A stretch of 64,000 nucleotides of DNA from Streptococcus sp. oral taxon 056 str. F0418 (GCF_000220065.1 NZ_AFQU01000001.1:1054001-1118000); one strand, 5' to 3'. Counted from the stretch's first letter, positions 44,668-56,963 are shown. Program-made: numbers and translations. Notes: generated by a model from the letters alone, not told the origin.

Positions 44668-46893
44668 ATGGCTGCTTCCATCCACTTTTTAGAATCTGCT
44701 CGGCAGTTTCATCTTAGAAATGATCAAATCAGTTATATCTTTTCGGTCAGCGAAGATGGTAAACTTCTGCATCTCTACTACGGAAAAGCTCTTCCTGAAA
44801 GAGATTATAGTCACTTAATAGAGATGTGCTCTCGTCCAATGACAACCTATCGAAAGGAAGGAGATTTTCTCTATTCTTTAGAACATTTAAAACAAGAATT
44901 CCCCGAATATGGAACCAGTGATTTTAGACATCCTGCAATCATGATTCGGCAAGAAAATGGTTCAAAAATAAGCGATTTTCGTTACATGAAACATCATATT
45001 TTCAAAGGAAAACCAACTTTAGATGGGCTGCCAGCCACTTATGTAGAAGATGAAAACGAGAGCCAAACTATTGTGGTCACTTTAAGAGATGAGCTTATAA
45101 AAGTAGAAATAGATCTACACTATACTATTTTTAGTGATCTACCCGTCATTAGTCGCCACATTGAGGTCCGTAATCTTAGTTTAGACACTCATTATATCCA
45201 ACAAATTGCTAGTTTAAACTTAGATCTACCTGACGCAAACTATGAGTGGCTTCAACTTTCTGGAGCTTGGGCAAGAGAACGTTACATAAAGACTCGTACA
45301 CTATCTCAAGGAATCCAATCCATCGAATCAACACGTGGCATTTCCAGTCCCCATCACAATCCTTTTGTAGCATTAAAACGAAAGGAAACAACTGAGCATC
45401 AAGGCGAGGTTATCGGAGTTACTTTTGTTTATTCTGGTAATTTTCTCATTCAAGCTGAAGTGGACACTTGGGATACTACACGCCTCCAAGTTGGTATCAA
45501 TACTTTCCACTTTGAATGGAAATTAGCTCCAAATGACCAATTCATCAGTCCAGAAGCCTTGTTAGTCTTTTCTGATAAAGGACTTAACGGCATGAGTCAA
45601 AGCTTTCACCAGCTCTTCCGTACTAGATTAGCTCGCGGATTTTGGAAAGAGAAAAAACGCCCTGTTCTCATTAATAATTGGGAGGCAACCTACTTTGATT
45701 TTACCGAAGAAAAGCTTTTAACGATTGCTCGAACAGCCAAACAAGTAGGGGTAGAGCTCTTTGTACTAGATGACGGTTGGTTTGGTGAGCGGATCAATGA
45801 TCGAGCAGGCTTAGGAGACTGGTATGTAAATCCTGACCGCCTGCCAGAAGGTATTGGCCATCTAGCAAAACAAATCCGAGAAATTGGCCTCCAATTTGGT
45901 CTCTGGTTTGAACCTGAAATGGTCAACAAAGATAGCCAGCTCTTTCGGGAACATCCGGATTGGCATATCCATACACCGAATCGTCCAGTTTGCCACGGAC
46001 GTAATCAATATGTCTTAAATTTCACATCTGATCAAGTCATTGAACACATTTTCCAAAAAATGTCCGCCATCATCGAAGAAGCCAAGCTTGACTATATCAA
46101 GTGGGACATGAACCGTACACTGACAGAGGTCTATTCTTGTGAATTACCTGCGGATCAGCAAGGAGAAGTTTTCCACCGTTACGTACTCGGTGTCTACAAA
46201 CTATATGAGCGACTCACCAGCACTTATCCAAATATCCTATTTGAGTCTTGTTCTTCAGGGGGTGGACGCTTTGATCCTGGCTTGCTTTTCTACGCGCCTC
46301 AAGCATGGACTAGTGACGATTCAGATGCGATTGAGCGCTTGAAAATCCAATACGGAACCAGTCTCCTCTATCCCGTTTCTTCTATGGGGGCACATGTATC
46401 TATCGTACCAAATCACCAATTAAACAGGATAACACCACTAAAAACTAGAGCCAATGTGGCTTACTTTGGAGCCTTTGGCTATGAGCTCGACCTTAACCAA
46501 CTCGATCCCCAAGAGCTAGAAGAGGTCTCCCAGCAAATTTCTTTTTACAAACAGTATCGAGAATTACTTCATAGTGGTAGCTTTTATCGACTTTTGTCAC
46601 CATTTGAATCACAGGAAACTGCTTGGATGGTGGTCAGCAAGGACAAAAAAATAGCTATTCTAGCTCACTATAAAATGCTGAACCAAGTCAACCATCCATT
46701 CCGTCGCTTGAAATTGCAAGGACTAAATCCCAACGCTATCTACCAGATTGACCAACATGATTATAGTGGTGCGGAGCTGATGCAGGCTGGCTTTAGCATT
46801 ACGGATGCATCTAGTGGCGAGCATAATAACCAGTCTCCACTTCCACCAACCTATGACTTTGACTCTAGAATTTGGGTTATTCAGCAAAAATAA
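44668..46893 (+). CDS. aga: Alpha-galactosidase, glycoside hydrolase family 36
   Basis: 741 residues. The GH36 catalytic barrel has VELFVLDDGWFGERINDRAG, FGLWFEPEMVNKDSQLFREH, YIKWDMNRTL (nucleophile Asp in KWD) and LFESCSSGGGRFDPGLLFY with the acid/base region TSDDSDAIERL. There is no signal peptide, so it works in the cytoplasm. It hydrolyses alpha-1,6-galactosides such as melibiose and raffinose. AAAGGAGAT precedes the start. No msmEFG transporter genes follow; mutS lies right behind on the other strand. Confidence 0.97.
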   Translation: MAASIHFLESARQFHLRNDQISYIFSVSEDGKLLHLYYGKALPERDYSHLIEMCSRPMTTYRKEGDFLYSLEHLKQEFPEYGTSDFRHPAIMIRQENGSKISDFRYMKHHIFKGKPTLDGLPATYVEDENESQTIVVTLRDELIKVEIDLHYTIFSDLPVISRHIEVRNLSLDTHYIQQIASLNLDLPDANYEWLQLSGAWARERYIKTRTLSQGIQSIESTRGISSPHHNPFVALKRKETTEHQGEVIGVTFVYSGNFLIQAEVDTWDTTRLQVGINTFHFEWKLAPNDQFISPEALLVFSDKGLNGMSQSFHQLFRTRLARGFWKEKKRPVLINNWEATYFDFTEEKLLTIARTAKQVGVELFVLDDGWFGERINDRAGLGDWYVNPDRLPEGIGHLAKQIREIGLQFGLWFEPEMVNKDSQLFREHPDWHIHTPNRPVCHGRNQYVLNFTSDQVIEHIFQKMSAIIEEAKLDYIKWDMNRTLTEVYSCELPADQQGEVFHRYVLGVYKLYERLTSTYPNILFESCSSGGGRFDPGLLFYAPQAWTSDDSDAIERLKIQYGTSLLYPVSSMGAHVSIVPNHQLNRITPLKTRANVAYFGAFGYELDLNQLDPQELEEVSQQISFYKQYRELLHSGSFYRLLSPFESQETAWMVVSKDKKIAILAHYKMLNQVNHPFRRLKLQGLNPNAIYQIDQHDYSGAELMQAGFSITDASSGEHNNQSPLPPTYDFDSRIWVIQQK

Positions 46894-46896
46894 AAG

Positions 46897-46939
46897 AAAA
46901 ATCGCATGGACCTTTAAAAATGGTGGTCCTGCGATTTTT
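46897..46939. terminator. Bidirectional terminator between aga and mutS
   Basis: AAAAATCGCA (46897-46906) pairs with TGCGATTTTT (46930-46939), with inner GGACC/GGTCC. Poly-A/T on both sides. Confidence 0.88.
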
Positions 46940-49463
46940 ATAATTTTTTCTTCATTTCCGAAACAGCTGCCATCACTTCTAGAGGGGTCATATTGTAAAT
47001 ATCTAGATTTCTTAGTTCTTCTAGCACTGGGCTACTTTGCGGTGCTTCAAATAGAGATATTTGCTCTGCGGTCGCTTTTTGTTGTGAAACAACCTGCTTA
47101 TCTTGACTCTCCAAATGTGTCAAGATTGAATCCGCCCGCTCTAATAAATCAACAGGTAATCCAGCAATCTTAGCCACATGAATCCCATAGGATTTATCCG
47201 CTGGACCTTCCTCTATCTTGTGCAAGAAAGTCACCTGACCATCTTTTTCTAAAGTTGCTACATGAAGATTTTCGAGGCGTGGCAAGCTAGTTGACAACTC
47301 TGTCAACTCATGATAATGAGTTGCAAATAAAGTCTTAGCTTTCGTCCGATCATGAATATACTCAATAATGGCTTGGGCTAACGCCATCCCATCATAAGTA
47401 GCCGTACCTCGACCCAATTCATCAAATAGAATCAAAGAATGTTCACTAGCTTGACGAATAGCTCGATTGGCTTCCATCATTTCCACCATGAAGGTCGACT
47501 GCCCAGAAACCAAATCATCCGCCGCACCAATTCGAGTAAATATGGCATCAAAAATTGGAAGTACCGCCAGCTCTGCAGGTACATAAGAGCCCATCTGAGC
47601 CATAATGACAATGATAGCTAATTGCCGCATATATGTTGATTTTCCGCTCATATTTGGGCCAGTAATCAACTGGATATCTGTATCTGCATCCATGACAACA
47701 CTATTTGGAATATAACTTTGCGCTCCCATGACCTTTTCAACAACAGCATGGCGACCTTTTTCGATTTTCAAGGTCCTGTTAGCTGTAAAGCTAGGTCGAA
47801 CCAGATGTTGGTTTTCAGCTACAACCGCAAAACTTTGCAAAACATCAATAGTAGCTAAGGTTTGAGCTAGAGCTTGTAAACGCTTGATATATTTCCCTGC
47901 TTCTTCACGGATGCGCATAAAGATTTCATACTCCAAATTAGCAGACTTTTCACGTGCCTCTAGCATTTCTCCTTCAATACGTGCCAGCTCCTCTGTTCCA
48001 TAGCGCTCAGAATTTTTCAAAGTGGCTTTCCGGAAAAAGTGACTTGGAACATGACCCAACTGCGAATTGGTGACATGGAAATAATAGCCGTCCTTTTTGT
48101 TGTAATCAATCTTCAAATTAGAAATTCCACTTGTCGCTCGCTCTTTGGCTTCAATATCTGCAATCCAACTGGTTCCTTCTCGCATGACAAGTCGATATTT
48201 ATCTAAGGTCTCATCAAAACCTGACTGGATGATATTCCCTTCAGTGATAACTTGAGAAGCGTCTGGGGAAATGGCAGAGCTAATAAGATTTTCTAGCTCA
48301 GGAATAGCATCCAACTTAGAGACTAGAGTTTCTAGAGCTGGACTGGCTATATTTTCTAAAATCGCTCGAATCTGCGGAACATGACTCAAAGTTGATGCTA
48401 GCTGCAAAAGATCTTTAGGATTGGTCTTACCAAAGGAGACACGACTAGCTAAGCGTTCGATATCATATACTCCCCTCAAACTATCCGATAAGTCACTGCG
48501 TTCAAAGAAAGAGTCTAGAAAAACTTGAACCACATCCTGACGCTTGGTGATTCGATCTTTATCAATCAAAGGGTGTTGAATCCATGAACGTAGCAAGCGA
48601 CCTCCCATAGCGGTCTTTGCCTCATCCATGAGCCAAAAAAGACTGCCATGTTTTTTCCCAGTTCGTGCATTTTCAATCAAGTCTAAACTAGTTTTTGTCG
48701 CATAATCCATCTGCAAAAAGTCTTTAATCTCATAATGATGCACTTTTTTAAGATGGCTGAGCTCCCGCATTTGTGTCTGAAAAACGTAGTGTAATAGCTT
48801 ACCTGCCACCCTCTTCTCTAAAGGTGACAACTCATCTCCCAGTAGCTGAACATCCTCTAGGACATCTTCAACTCTGGATAAAAGAAGATTCATCTGATTT
48901 GATAAAACTTTCTCTTCAGATTCTGGCAAAGCATAACCAACGACCACTTCTCGAGCTTGTAAATTTCTAATCTCTCCACAAGCTTGATCAAAATCAGCCA
49001 GCGTGGTTACCTGAAACTCTCCTGTCGCAAGGTCCATATAAGCCAATCCATACTGACCTTCCTCGCGATCCAAAGAAACCAAAAAGTTATTTTCTCCACT
49101 TGACTTACTAGAGTCCACTACGGTCCCTGGTGTAATCACTTGGACAACTTCACGTTTTACAACACCTACAGCCTGTTTCGGGTCTTCCATCTGCTCTGCA
49201 ATAGCTACTTTATAACCAGATTCAACCAAGGTATCAATGTATTGCTGAGCAGAATGATAAGGAACTCCTGCCATCGGAATCGGATTTTCTGAGTTTTTAT
49301 TTCGACTTGTAATAGCAATCTCAAGAATTTGAGCAGCATTCACTGCGTCCTCATAAAACAACTCATAAAAATCTCCCATCCGAAAAAGCAAAAAAGCATC
49401 CTGATAGTCTTTTTTAATATCCAGATACTGTTGCATACCTGGCGATAATTTTTCTGTTGCCAT
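46938..49463 (-). CDS. mutS: DNA mismatch repair protein MutS
   Basis: 841 residues. The mismatch-reading motif is [13 protein letters not shown] near residue 26. The ATPase domain has Walker [17 protein letters not shown], Walker [17 protein letters not shown] and [10 protein letters not shown]. It scans DNA for mispairs and loads MutL. It lies after argR with a gap of 174 bases, which carries the argR terminator and the mutS leader. No further features seen there. Confidence 0.98.
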   Translation of the reverse strand: MATEKLSPGMQQYLDIKKDYQDAFLLFRMGDFYELFYEDAVNAAQILEIAITSRNKNSENPIPMAGVPYHSAQQYIDTLVESGYKVAIAEQMEDPKQAVGVVKREVVQVITPGTVVDSSKSSGENNFLVSLDREEGQYGLAYMDLATGEFQVTTLADFDQACGEIRNLQAREVVVGYALPESEEKVLSNQMNLLLSRVEDVLEDVQLLGDELSPLEKRVAGKLLHYVFQTQMRELSHLKKVHHYEIKDFLQMDYATKTSLDLIENARTGKKHGSLFWLMDEAKTAMGGRLLRSWIQHPLIDKDRITKRQDVVQVFLDSFFERSDLSDSLRGVYDIERLASRVSFGKTNPKDLLQLASTLSHVPQIRAILENIASPALETLVSKLDAIPELENLISSAISPDASQVITEGNIIQSGFDETLDKYRLVMREGTSWIADIEAKERATSGISNLKIDYNKKDGYYFHVTNSQLGHVPSHFFRKATLKNSERYGTEELARIEGEMLEAREKSANLEYEIFMRIREEAGKYIKRLQALAQTLATIDVLQSFAVVAENQHLVRPSFTANRTLKIEKGRHAVVEKVMGAQSYIPNSVVMDADTDIQLITGPNMSGKSTYMRQLAIIVIMAQMGSYVPAELAVLPIFDAIFTRIGAADDLVSGQSTFMVEMMEANRAIRQASEHSLILFDELGRGTATYDGMALAQAIIEYIHDRTKAKTLFATHYHELTELSTSLPRLENLHVATLEKDGQVTFLHKIEEGPADKSYGIHVAKIAGLPVDLLERADSILTHLESQDKQVVSQQKATAEQISLFEAPQSSPVLEELRNLDIYNMTPLEVMAAVSEMKKKL

Positions 49464-49585
49464 ACGTTCCTCTCTTACTGTAAACTCAGAAAGTCCATCT
49501 TAAGTATTTGTTCCTTGTACATCTTTTGAGCTTCTAATCATCTCAAAATGACTCCATGATTGTCATACCTGATTTTACCATAAAT

Positions 49586-49618
49586 TGAAAAAGGTTGAAA
49601 CTTTTGTCTCAGCCTTTG
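49586..49618 (-). terminator. Probable terminator of argR
   Basis: Minus strand AAAGG-C-TGA-G-AC ... GT-T-TCA-A-CCTTTTT, an interrupted stem with a T run. Confidence 0.6.
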
Positions 49619-49637
49619 ATTGTTTTATATCTCATTT

Positions 49638-50075
49638 CTACATGCGCTCTAAAATCTGATCTTCAATTTCTTTAGCAGACTCCTGATTGCAACAAATCAA
49701 CAAAAGCGTATCTGCACCCGCTAAACTACCAAGAATGCGCTCATCAGCATTTTCATCAATGATATTAGCCAAAGCAGAAGCCTCCCCTAGACGAGTATGT
49801 AGTACCAAGGTAAACTCTGCTCTTGCAACCCCTCTAAGATGATATGACAGAAGCTCGATCAAATCAATCCGCTTCGTTTCCTGTGCCAATACATAATACA
49901 ATTGGTCATTTTTCTTGACCTTAATCAAACCAATCTCACGCAAATCACGAGACAGAGTCGTCTGAGTTACATAAATTCCCGCTGCTTCTAATCGAGTCTG
50001 GATATCCTTCTGAGTCCCTAGTTTCTCATCTGTAATCATTTTTTTAATCAAATCGTGACGTGCTTTTTTTTTCAT
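49638..50075 (-). CDS. argR: Arginine repressor ArgR/AhrC
   Basis: 145 residues. N-terminal winged helix KKARHDLIKKMITDEKLGTQ with YVTQTTLSRDLREIGLIKVK, and C-terminal arginine-binding domain with GSLAGADTLLLICC. The sequence ends EIEDQILERM. It represses or activates arginine genes when arginine is bound. It is divergent from argS with 128 bases between; streptococci often keep this argR beside argS and mutS. Confidence 0.95.
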   Translation of the reverse strand: MKKKARHDLIKKMITDEKLGTQKDIQTRLEAAGIYVTQTTLSRDLREIGLIKVKKNDQLYYVLAQETKRIDLIELLSYHLRGVARAEFTLVLHTRLGEASALANIIDENADERILGSLAGADTLLLICCNQESAKEIEDQILERM

Positions 50076-50203
50076 AATTTCCTCAATATTTGTATATTTA
50101 TACCTTAAATTATACCAAAAATTTATTATAATCCCTAAAAAAATTCAAGATTCTTTTAAAAATATGATAAAATAGTACTATTAAAAGACTCAAAGGAGTA
50201 GCT

Positions 50204-51892
50204 ATGGATAACAAACAAATCATTGCCAGCGAATTGGCCAAGGTGATTGACAGCCTAGACCAAGACGCTATTTTAAATTTACTCGAACAGCCAAAAAGTT
50301 CTGATTTAGGAGATATTGCTTTTCCGGCCTTTTCTTTAGCAAAAGTTGAGCGCAAAGCTCCTCAAGCCATTGCAACTGACCTTGCAGAAAAAATTGATAC
50401 TACTCACTTTGAAAAAGTTGTAGCAACTGGTCCTTATGTCAATTTCTTTCTAAATAAATCTGAAATTTCTAGCCAAGTAATCAAAGAAGTGATCAAAGAA
50501 GGGGCTGATTACGGACAGCAAAATGAAGGCAAGGGCGAAAATGTTACTATTGACCTTTCTAGTCCAAATATTGCCAAACCTTTCTCAGTTGGCCACCTGC
50601 GTTCTACTGTTATCGGGGATGCTTTGTCCAATATCTTCCGTAAGATGGGCTACAATACAATCAAGATCAATCACTTGGGTGACTGGGGCAAACAGTTTGG
50701 TCTTTTGATGGTGGCCTATAAAAAATGGGGTAGCAAGGAAGCTGTTGAAGCCAATCCAATTGATGAACTGCTCAAACTCTATGTACGAATCAATGCTGAA
50801 ATCGAAACAGACCCAGCCCTTGATGAAGAAGGTCGCCTTTGGTTCAAAAAATTGGAAGATGGTGATCCAGAAGCAACTGAGCTCTGGCAGTGGTTCCGTG
50901 ATGAAAGCTTGGTAGAATTCAACCGCATTTATAAACTTCTCGGAGTGGAGTTTGACAGCCTAAATGGGGAAGCCTTCTACAACGATAAGATGGAAGAAGG
51001 AATCAAAATCCTCGAAGAAAAAGGTCTCTTGGAAGAATCAAAAGGAGCAAGCATTGTCAATCTTGATGATGTCAACCTTCCTCCAGCTATGATTAAAAAA
51101 TCAGATGGAGCAACTCTCTACATCACTCGCGATATAGCGACTGCTATGTACCGGGCTCGTACTTATAACTTTGTGAAAAGTATCTATGTCGTCGGACAAG
51201 AACAGTCTAACCACTTCCGCCAGCTCAAAGCTGTCCTTAAGAAGATGGGATTTGACTGGAGCGATGATATGACTCACGTAGATTTCGGGCTAGTTACTAA
51301 GAATCGCCAAAAACTGTCTACTCGTAAAGGAAATATCATTCTTCTTGAGCCAACCTTGCAAGAGGCCATCAGCCGTGCAAAATCTCAAATTGAAGACAAG
51401 AATCCAGAACTTGAAAACAAAGAAGCGGTTGCCCATGCAGTTGGTGTCGGTGCGGTTAAATTCTACGATTTGAAGACAGACCGTCGGAATGGTTATGACT
51501 TTGATCTTGAAGCTATGGTATCTTTTGAAGGCGAAACTGGTCCATACATCCAGTATGCCTACGCTCGTATTCAATCAATCTTGCGTAAAGTGAATTTTAC
51601 ACCAGATGTGAATGCTAGCTACAACTTAAATGATGCCGAAAGCTGGGAAATTATCAAACTTCTTCAAGACTTTTCTCGCATTATCAAGCGTGCGTCAGAC
51701 AATTACGATCCGTCACTGATTGCTAAATATGCTATTAGCTTAGCACAAGCATTCAACAAATACTATGCACACACACGCATCTTGGACGAAAGCCCTGAGC
51801 GTGACAGCCGTCTCGCTCTCAGCTACTCTACAGCTGTGGTACTCAAAGAATCGCTTCGCCTACTAGGTGTTGAAGCACCAGAGAAAATGTAA
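50204..51892 (+). CDS. argS: Arginyl-tRNA synthetase
   Basis: 562 residues. The HIGH-type motif is [20 protein letters not shown], followed by [13 protein letters not shown]. The KMSKS position reads KLSTRKGN (common in ArgRS). The C-terminal DALR anticodon-binding domain starts [15 protein letters not shown]. Loads arginine on its tRNA. AAGGAG precedes the start. An extended -10 candidate (TGATAAAAT, 50165-50173) is about 30 bases upstream; no T-box leader fits in the short gap. Confidence 0.98.
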   Translation: MDNKQIIASELAKVIDSLDQDAILNLLEQPKSSDLGDIAFPAFSLAKVERKAPQAIATDLAEKIDTTHFEKVVATGPYVNFFLNKSEISSQVIKEVIKEGADYGQQNEGKGENVTIDLSSPNIAKPFSVGHLRSTVIGDALSNIFRKMGYNTIKINHLGDWGKQFGLLMVAYKKWGSKEAVEANPIDELLKLYVRINAEIETDPALDEEGRLWFKKLEDGDPEATELWQWFRDESLVEFNRIYKLLGVEFDSLNGEAFYNDKMEEGIKILEEKGLLEESKGASIVNLDDVNLPPAMIKKSDGATLYITRDIATAMYRARTYNFVKSIYVVGQEQSNHFRQLKAVLKKMGFDWSDDMTHVDFGLVTKNRQKLSTRKGNIILLEPTLQEAISRAKSQIEDKNPELENKEAVAHAVGVGAVKFYDLKTDRRNGYDFDLEAMVSFEGETGPYIQYAYARIQSILRKVNFTPDVNASYNLNDAESWEIIKLLQDFSRIIKRASDNYDPSLIAKYAISLAQAFNKYYAHTRILDESPERDSRLALSYSTAVVLKESLRLLGVEAPEKM

Positions 51893-51899
51893 AAATATC

Positions 51900-51931
51900 A
51901 GAACATGACATAAACGTCATGTTCTTTTTTA
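51900..51931 (+). terminator. Terminator of argS
   Basis: AGAACATGAC and GTCATGTTCT around ATAAAC, followed by TTTTT. Confidence 0.92.
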
Positions 51932-52087
51932 TTAAAAAAAGTTATACTAAACTTGTAAGTAGAACAGAGACGTTATGATAGCTCTAGTATGATCATGAAT
52001 ATTCGCATGTTTTCTTGCAAAAAGACATAAACAGATTTATAATTTAGAAAACGGATACAAATCAATGAAATAGTGGAGGTAGACGCC

Positions 52088-52465
52088 ATGATTGAATTTC
52101 ATTTTAATAAAGACTTCCGGTTTGAAGGACGCTTTTATATTTTGCTGTTGATGCTGTTCTTGGGCGTGATTGAGCCACATGCAGGTCTGAATGTCCCAAA
52201 TCTTATCTATTTTGGATGTGTATTGTTTTTACTGATCCTGCAAATTTTTGTTCCAATTATACACCATAAAAATTATCCAGTGGGCAGCTACCATTTTCAC
52301 TGGGGATTCTATAATGATCCAAAAATCTATTTCGCTCTCTTTCTAGCACGAAGTTTTTTCTTTGGATTTCAAGATATTTCTAATCCTTTTTACTGGATTC
52401 TTGCACTCCTCATTGCCAGTTCTTTCGTTCGCTCTTTTATCACGAAAGAGAAAGAAGCAAAGTAA
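52088..52465 (+). CDS. Membrane protein of unknown function
   Basis: 125 residues from the ATG at 52088, chosen because GTGGAGG lies eight bases before it. Four likely spans (about 15-30, 39-57, 80-95, 98-113), with a conserved-looking loop rich in aromatic and histidine residues (GSYHFHWGFYNDPKIYF). I do not recognise the family. It is alone between argS and a terminator, with a gap of 195 bases upstream that shows no gene. Confidence 0.8.
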   Translation: MIEFHFNKDFRFEGRFYILLLMLFLGVIEPHAGLNVPNLIYFGCVLFLLILQIFVPIIHHKNYPVGSYHFHWGFYNDPKIYFALFLARSFFFGFQDISNPFYWILALLIASSFVRSFITKEKEAK

Positions 52466-52504
52466 GCAATTTTTCAAACACAAAAAGCTAATTTAAGAAA
52501 AATA

Positions 52505-52541
52505 AATAAGGCTGAGACAAAATGTCTCAGCCTTATTTTAC
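52505..52541. terminator. Terminator after the membrane protein gene
   Basis: AATAAGGCTGAGACA and TGTCTCAGCCTTATT form a perfect 15-bp stem with loop AAA, followed by TTTA. Could serve both directions. Confidence 0.88.
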
Positions 52542-52599
52542 CCTCTTATGATGAGGAGAGAAGCTATCTATATTAAACTGAATTGTCACTTTTAGCTCT

Positions 52600-53535
52600 T
52601 TACTCTTCTACAAAGCGCCCTAAAATATGGACATTCTCTGCTACAGATACAAAGGCTTGAGGGTCTGATTTTCGGATGATGTGCTGGAATTCATTGTACT
52701 CAGCACGGGTAATGACCGTTATTAAAACCACTTTTTCCTGATGGTTATAAGTTCCTTCAGCTCCGTTAATCATCGTCGCACCTCGATGGAGGCGATTATG
52801 AATCTTCTCAATGACTTTCTCAGGATGACTCGTGATAATCATGGCTTGCATCTTCTTTTGCTTAGTAAATACAGCATCTGTCACTCGACTAGACACAAAG
52901 ATTGTAATCATGGAGTAGAGAGCATAGGTCCAACCAAAAGTTACACCGGCAATTAACATAATCACTCCATTCACCATAAAAGAGACACTTCCAACATTAC
53001 GTCCCGTTCGCTTGCGCACTGTCAAACTGACAATATCTGTCCCACCACTTGAGATATTGTTTTTTAAGGCAAAGCCAACACCTGTCCCCATTACAACCCC
53101 ACCAAACAGTGCATTGATAATCGGATCCTTAGTCAACACAACTTCTGGTACAATTTGGATGAAAAAAGAGCTCATGCTAACTGTTATAAAGGTAAATACC
53201 GTAAATTTATGTCCTATTTGATACCAAGCTAAAATCATCAATGGGATATTAATCAGGTAAAAAGCCAATGATACTGGAATTGTCGTGCCAATCAATCGAT
53301 GGCTCAATGCAGATAGAATCTGTGATAATCCTGTTGCGCCACTAGAATAGACGTGCCCTGGCTGAAAAAAGAAATTCACTGCTACTGCTGACAAAATACC
53401 GTAAACAATCGAAGCCGATATTTTCTCATCATACTTTTCCTTTGAGATGCTCTTAAGAACCTTTAGCAATCGGAAATTATAGGCCATCCGGCGGATATAA
53501 TAGCGTAAAAGCTTGTTAAACTTAGTCTTTTTCAT
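52600..53535 (-). CDS. YitT family membrane protein
   Basis: 311 residues: five spans in the N-terminal DUF161 part ([55 protein letters not shown]) and a C-terminal DUF2179 domain from about residue 225 ([20 protein letters not shown], and [20 protein letters not shown]). Function unknown; relatives are thought to be transporters or sensors. The start overlaps the aspS stop by 14 bases, so it is read from the hisS-aspS operon. Confidence 0.9.
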   Translation of the reverse strand: MKKTKFNKLLRYYIRRMAYNFRLLKVLKSISKEKYDEKISASIVYGILSAVAVNFFFQPGHVYSSGATGLSQILSALSHRLIGTTIPVSLAFYLINIPLMILAWYQIGHKFTVFTFITVSMSSFFIQIVPEVVLTKDPIINALFGGVVMGTGVGFALKNNISSGGTDIVSLTVRKRTGRNVGSVSFMVNGVIMLIAGVTFGWTYALYSMITIFVSSRVTDAVFTKQKKMQAMIITSHPEKVIEKIHNRLHRGATMINGAEGTYNHQEKVVLITVITRAEYNEFQHIIRKSDPQAFVSVAENVHILGRFVEE

Positions 53536-55276
53536 TTATTTCTACTTGTAGATTTAACTCATCTAGTTGTTTCGTAGCAACGAGACTTGGAGCTTGTGTC
53601 ATCGGATCTGTTGCTTTATTGTTTTTTGGAAAGGCGATGACTTCGCGAATATTTTCTTCTCCAGCAAGCAACATAACAAACCGATCCAATCCCAATGCCA
53701 GACCACCATGTGGTGGAAAACCATAATCCATCGCTTCTAGTAAGAAGCCAAATTGATCTTCTGCCTCATCTTTTGAAAATCCAAGAGCCTTAAACATGCG
53801 CTCTTGTAAATCTCTACGATTAATCCGCAAACTTCCTCCGCCGAGTTCATAACCATTTAACACGATATCGTAGGCAATAGCACGAACTTTGCTGAGATCT
53901 CCTTCTAGTTCATGTGTAGAATTTTCTTGTGGAAGAGTGAAGGGATGATGAGCACTCATATAACGTCCTTCTTCTTCTGACCATTCAAACATCGGCCAAT
54001 CGACCACCCAAAGGAAGTTAAACTTGCTTTGATCAATTAAATCAAGATCCTTCGCAATGCGATTACGAAGAGCTCCCAGCACTGCATTTGCAACTTCTAA
54101 AGAATCTGCTACAAAGAGAACCAGATCATTTTCTTGAAGTTGTAAAGCATCTGTCAACTTACTTGTCAATTCTGTCAAGAACTTAGCAACTGGACCAGCC
54201 AACTCTCCTTGGGAGAATTTAAGCCAAGCTAAACCTTTTGCTCCATACTGTTTTGCTTGTTCAGTCAATTTATCAATATCTTTGCGAGAATACTTATCTG
54301 CTGCATTTTTTACAACAATCGCTTTTACTGCTGGTGCCTCAGAAAAGACTTTGAAGTCAACCTCCTTGACAAGCTCTGTCAAGTCTTGAAGCAACATCTC
54401 AAAGCGAGTGTCTGGTTTATCACAGCCATATAGAGCCATTGCATCGTCATACTTCATCCGTGGGAATGGCAGCGAAACCTCCATTCCTTTGGTTTCTTTC
54501 ATAACTCGAGCAATCAATCCTTCTGTAATATCCTGAATTTCCTGCTCTGTTAAGAAGGATGTTTCTAAATCGACCTGTGTAAACTCAGGTTGACGATCGC
54601 CACGTAGATCCTCATCTCGGAAACATTTTACAATCTGGTAATAGCGGTCAAACCCTGCATTCATCAGCAATTGCTTAGTAATTTGTGGACTTTGCGGTAA
54701 AGCATAAAAATGTCCTTTATTGACACGACTAGGAACGAGATAATCACGCGCTCCTTCAGGAGTAGATTTGCTGAGAAACGGTGTTTCCACATCGATAAAC
54801 TCCAGCTCATCTAAATAGTTGCGAATAGAATGTGTCACTTTCGCACGCAATTTAAGATTCTCCAGCATTTTTGGTCGACGAAGGTCTAAATAACGGTAAC
54901 GCAAGCGTGTATCGTCATTGGCTTCAATACCATCTTTGATTTCAAATGGAGTTGTTTTAGCTGTATTCAGCACTACAAGACTATCCACATGGAGCTCGAC
55001 TTCGCCTGTTGCTAGCTTATCATTAGCTTGCTCTCTAGCTGCTACTTGTCCTGTCACTTCAATGACAAACTCACTTCTCAAGCCCTCAGCAGTAGTCATC
55101 ACATCATGTGATACAGTCTCTGGATTGATGACCAGTTGCATAATACCTTCGCGATCACGCAAATCAATGAAAATCAACCCTCCTAAATCACGTCTTCGAG
55201 CGACCCAACCTTTTAAGGTGATTTCTTGACCTACGTGCTCTGTGCGAACACGTCCAGCATACATCGAACGTTTCAT
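53522..55276 (-). CDS. aspS: Aspartyl-tRNA synthetase
   Basis: 584 residues, bacterial type. The N-terminal OB fold ends near [14 protein letters not shown]. Class II motifs: [20 protein letters not shown] (motif 1), [20 protein letters not shown] (motif 2) and [13 protein letters not shown] (motif 3), with the bacterial GAD insertion between. Also charges tRNA-Asn in species lacking a separate route. It follows hisS and a 69-residue membrane protein. Confidence 0.98.
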   Translation of the reverse strand: MKRSMYAGRVRTEHVGQEITLKGWVARRRDLGGLIFIDLRDREGIMQLVINPETVSHDVMTTAEGLRSEFVIEVTGQVAAREQANDKLATGEVELHVDSLVVLNTAKTTPFEIKDGIEANDDTRLRYRYLDLRRPKMLENLKLRAKVTHSIRNYLDELEFIDVETPFLSKSTPEGARDYLVPSRVNKGHFYALPQSPQITKQLLMNAGFDRYYQIVKCFRDEDLRGDRQPEFTQVDLETSFLTEQEIQDITEGLIARVMKETKGMEVSLPFPRMKYDDAMALYGCDKPDTRFEMLLQDLTELVKEVDFKVFSEAPAVKAIVVKNAADKYSRKDIDKLTEQAKQYGAKGLAWLKFSQGELAGPVAKFLTELTSKLTDALQLQENDLVLFVADSLEVANAVLGALRNRIAKDLDLIDQSKFNFLWVVDWPMFEWSEEEGRYMSAHHPFTLPQENSTHELEGDLSKVRAIAYDIVLNGYELGGGSLRINRRDLQERMFKALGFSKDEAEDQFGFLLEAMDYGFPPHGGLALGLDRFVMLLAGEENIREVIAFPKNNKATDPMTQAPSLVATKQLDELNLQVEINEKD

Positions 55277-55412
55277 TCTTCTTCTCCAAACTTTTAATTC
55301 TTGTTCTATTTTACCATAAAGACGCTTATAAATATGTCTTTCTAGGATTTTTTAGCTTAAAGCTCTATTTTCATCTCTCATATGCGTATTAAAAAGAGAG
55401 AAAATGACTTTA

Positions 55413-55622
55413 TCATTTTTTCTTCTTGTCTTCAAATAGATCCGGAGCCAATGCTAGGCTCACCATCGCTGTAACAGAGCGTAACAACCCCGCTGCAAAA
55501 CCAAAAATAGGTGCTAAACTGCGGAAAAAGAAGTCTCCTCGAATAAATAGACAGAGAAGACCTGTCAGGATAAATATAGCTACTGCCTGTATGAAAGATA
55601 GGACGATTATCTTCTTCATCAT
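55413..55622 (-). CDS. Small membrane protein between hisS and aspS
   Basis: 69 residues with two spans (about 4-27 and 33-58) and a KKKK end (APDLFEDKKKK). AAGGAATCC stands before a double ATG start. I do not recognise the family. The position inside the hisS-aspS unit suggests co-expression but not a role in charging. Confidence 0.7.
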   Translation of the reverse strand: MMKKIIVLSFIQAVAIFILTGLLCLFIRGDFFFRSLAPIFGFAAGLLRSVTAMVSLALAPDLFEDKKKK

Positions 55623-55673
55623 GGATTCCTTCTAAATTTTTTCTAAAAAGACAAAAGGTTTTATTACCTATTA

Positions 55674-56963
55674 CTAGACTTTCCCTAACCCAATTTGTTC
55701 GAGAACAGCCTGGAAGTTTGTTTTAACTTCTTCAAGTGAAACCGTCACTTCTTGACGAGTTTGATTATTTTTGACTGTGACTTGCTGGCACTCTAATTCA
55801 CTCTCTCCCAAGGTAATGATGATCTTAGCTTGAAAAGTATCTGCTGATTTGAACTGGGCCTTGATCTTACGATCCAAATAATCACGCTCTGCAACAAAAC
55901 CTTGACTACGAAGAGCCTGAACCAACTCCAAAGCTCCGCTATTTGCTTTAGCGCCTAAAACAGCGATATACGCATCCAGTTGAGTCTCTAAAGGCAACGA
56001 AACTCCTTGACTTTCAAGCACTAGAAGAATTCGCTCCATTCCCATACCAAAGCCAAAGCCAGGTGTTTCAGGTCCTCCAAAGTAAGAAACGAGACCATCA
56101 TAGCGACCACCAGCACAAATCGTCAATTCACTGCCAGCAATTTCTGTGACGAACTCGAAAATCGTGTGGTTATAATAGTCTAAACCACGTACCATATTCG
56201 TATCAATCACATAAGCAATATCGAGGCTATCTAACATCTGACGAACTGCATCAAAATGTGCCTGACTTTCTTCATCCAAGTAATCTAAAATAGAAGGTGC
56301 ATTTTCAACTGCTTCTTTATCTTCCTTTTCCTTACTATCTAGGACGCGGAGCGGATTTTCCTCTAAACGGCGCTGGCTATCGGCAGATAATTTATCCTTG
56401 AGAGGAATCAAATAATCAATTAAGGCTGTTCGATAAGCTGATCGACTCGCTGAACTTCCTAGCGTATTGAGGTGAAGGGTTACATTGCGAATGCCTAGCT
56501 CTTTTAAAAAGTGATCAGCCATCGCAATTGTTTCAACATCTGTAGCTGGATTGGCAGAGCCAAAGCACTCAACCCCAATTTGATGAAATTCTCTCAAACG
56601 ACCTGCCTGAGGACGTTCATAACGGAACATAGAACCCATGTAATAGAGTTTCACAGGCTTTTGTATCTCTGGTGCAAAAAGCTTATTTTCTACATAAGAT
56701 CGTACGACTGGTGCTGTCCCTTCTGGACGTAGCGTGATGTGACGATCTCCTTTGTCATAAAAATCATACATTTCTTTTGTGACGATATCTGTCGTATCTC
56801 CAACAGATCGGCTAATGACTTCATAATGCTCAAACATAGGAGTACGAATCTCTGCATAATTGTATTTTTTAAATGTCTCACGAGCAAATTCTTCAACATA
56901 TTGCCATTTAGCAGAATCCTGAGGAAGAATATCCTGTGTACCTTTTGGCTTTTGTAATTTCAT
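55674..56963 (-). CDS. hisS: Histidyl-tRNA synthetase
   Basis: 429 residues. Class II motif 1 [20 protein letters not shown], motif 2 [20 protein letters not shown], the histidine motifs [11 protein letters not shown] and AGGRYDGLV, and motif 3 [13 protein letters not shown]. The anticodon domain follows. Loads histidine on tRNA-His. First gene of the hisS-aspS operon, divergent from rpmF. Confidence 0.98.
   Translation of the reverse strand: MKLQKPKGTQDILPQDSAKWQYVEEFARETFKKYNYAEIRTPMFEHYEVISRSVGDTTDIVTKEMYDFYDKGDRHITLRPEGTAPVVRSYVENKLFAPEIQKPVKLYYMGSMFRYERPQAGRLREFHQIGVECFGSANPATDVETIAMADHFLKELGIRNVTLHLNTLGSSASRSAYRTALIDYLIPLKDKLSADSQRRLEENPLRVLDSKEKEDKEAVENAPSILDYLDEESQAHFDAVRQMLDSLDIAYVIDTNMVRGLDYYNHTIFEFVTEIAGSELTICAGGRYDGLVSYFGGPETPGFGFGMGMERILLVLESQGVSLPLETQLDAYIAVLGAKANSGALELVQALRSQGFVAERDYLDRKIKAQFKSADTFQAKIIITLGESELECQQVTVKNNQTRQEVTVSLEEVKTNFQAVLEQIGLGKV

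Noticed and set aside
50076-50203. Possible T-box leader before argS
   Set aside because: The gap is only 128 bases, with no T-box core sequence and no terminator/antiterminator pair.
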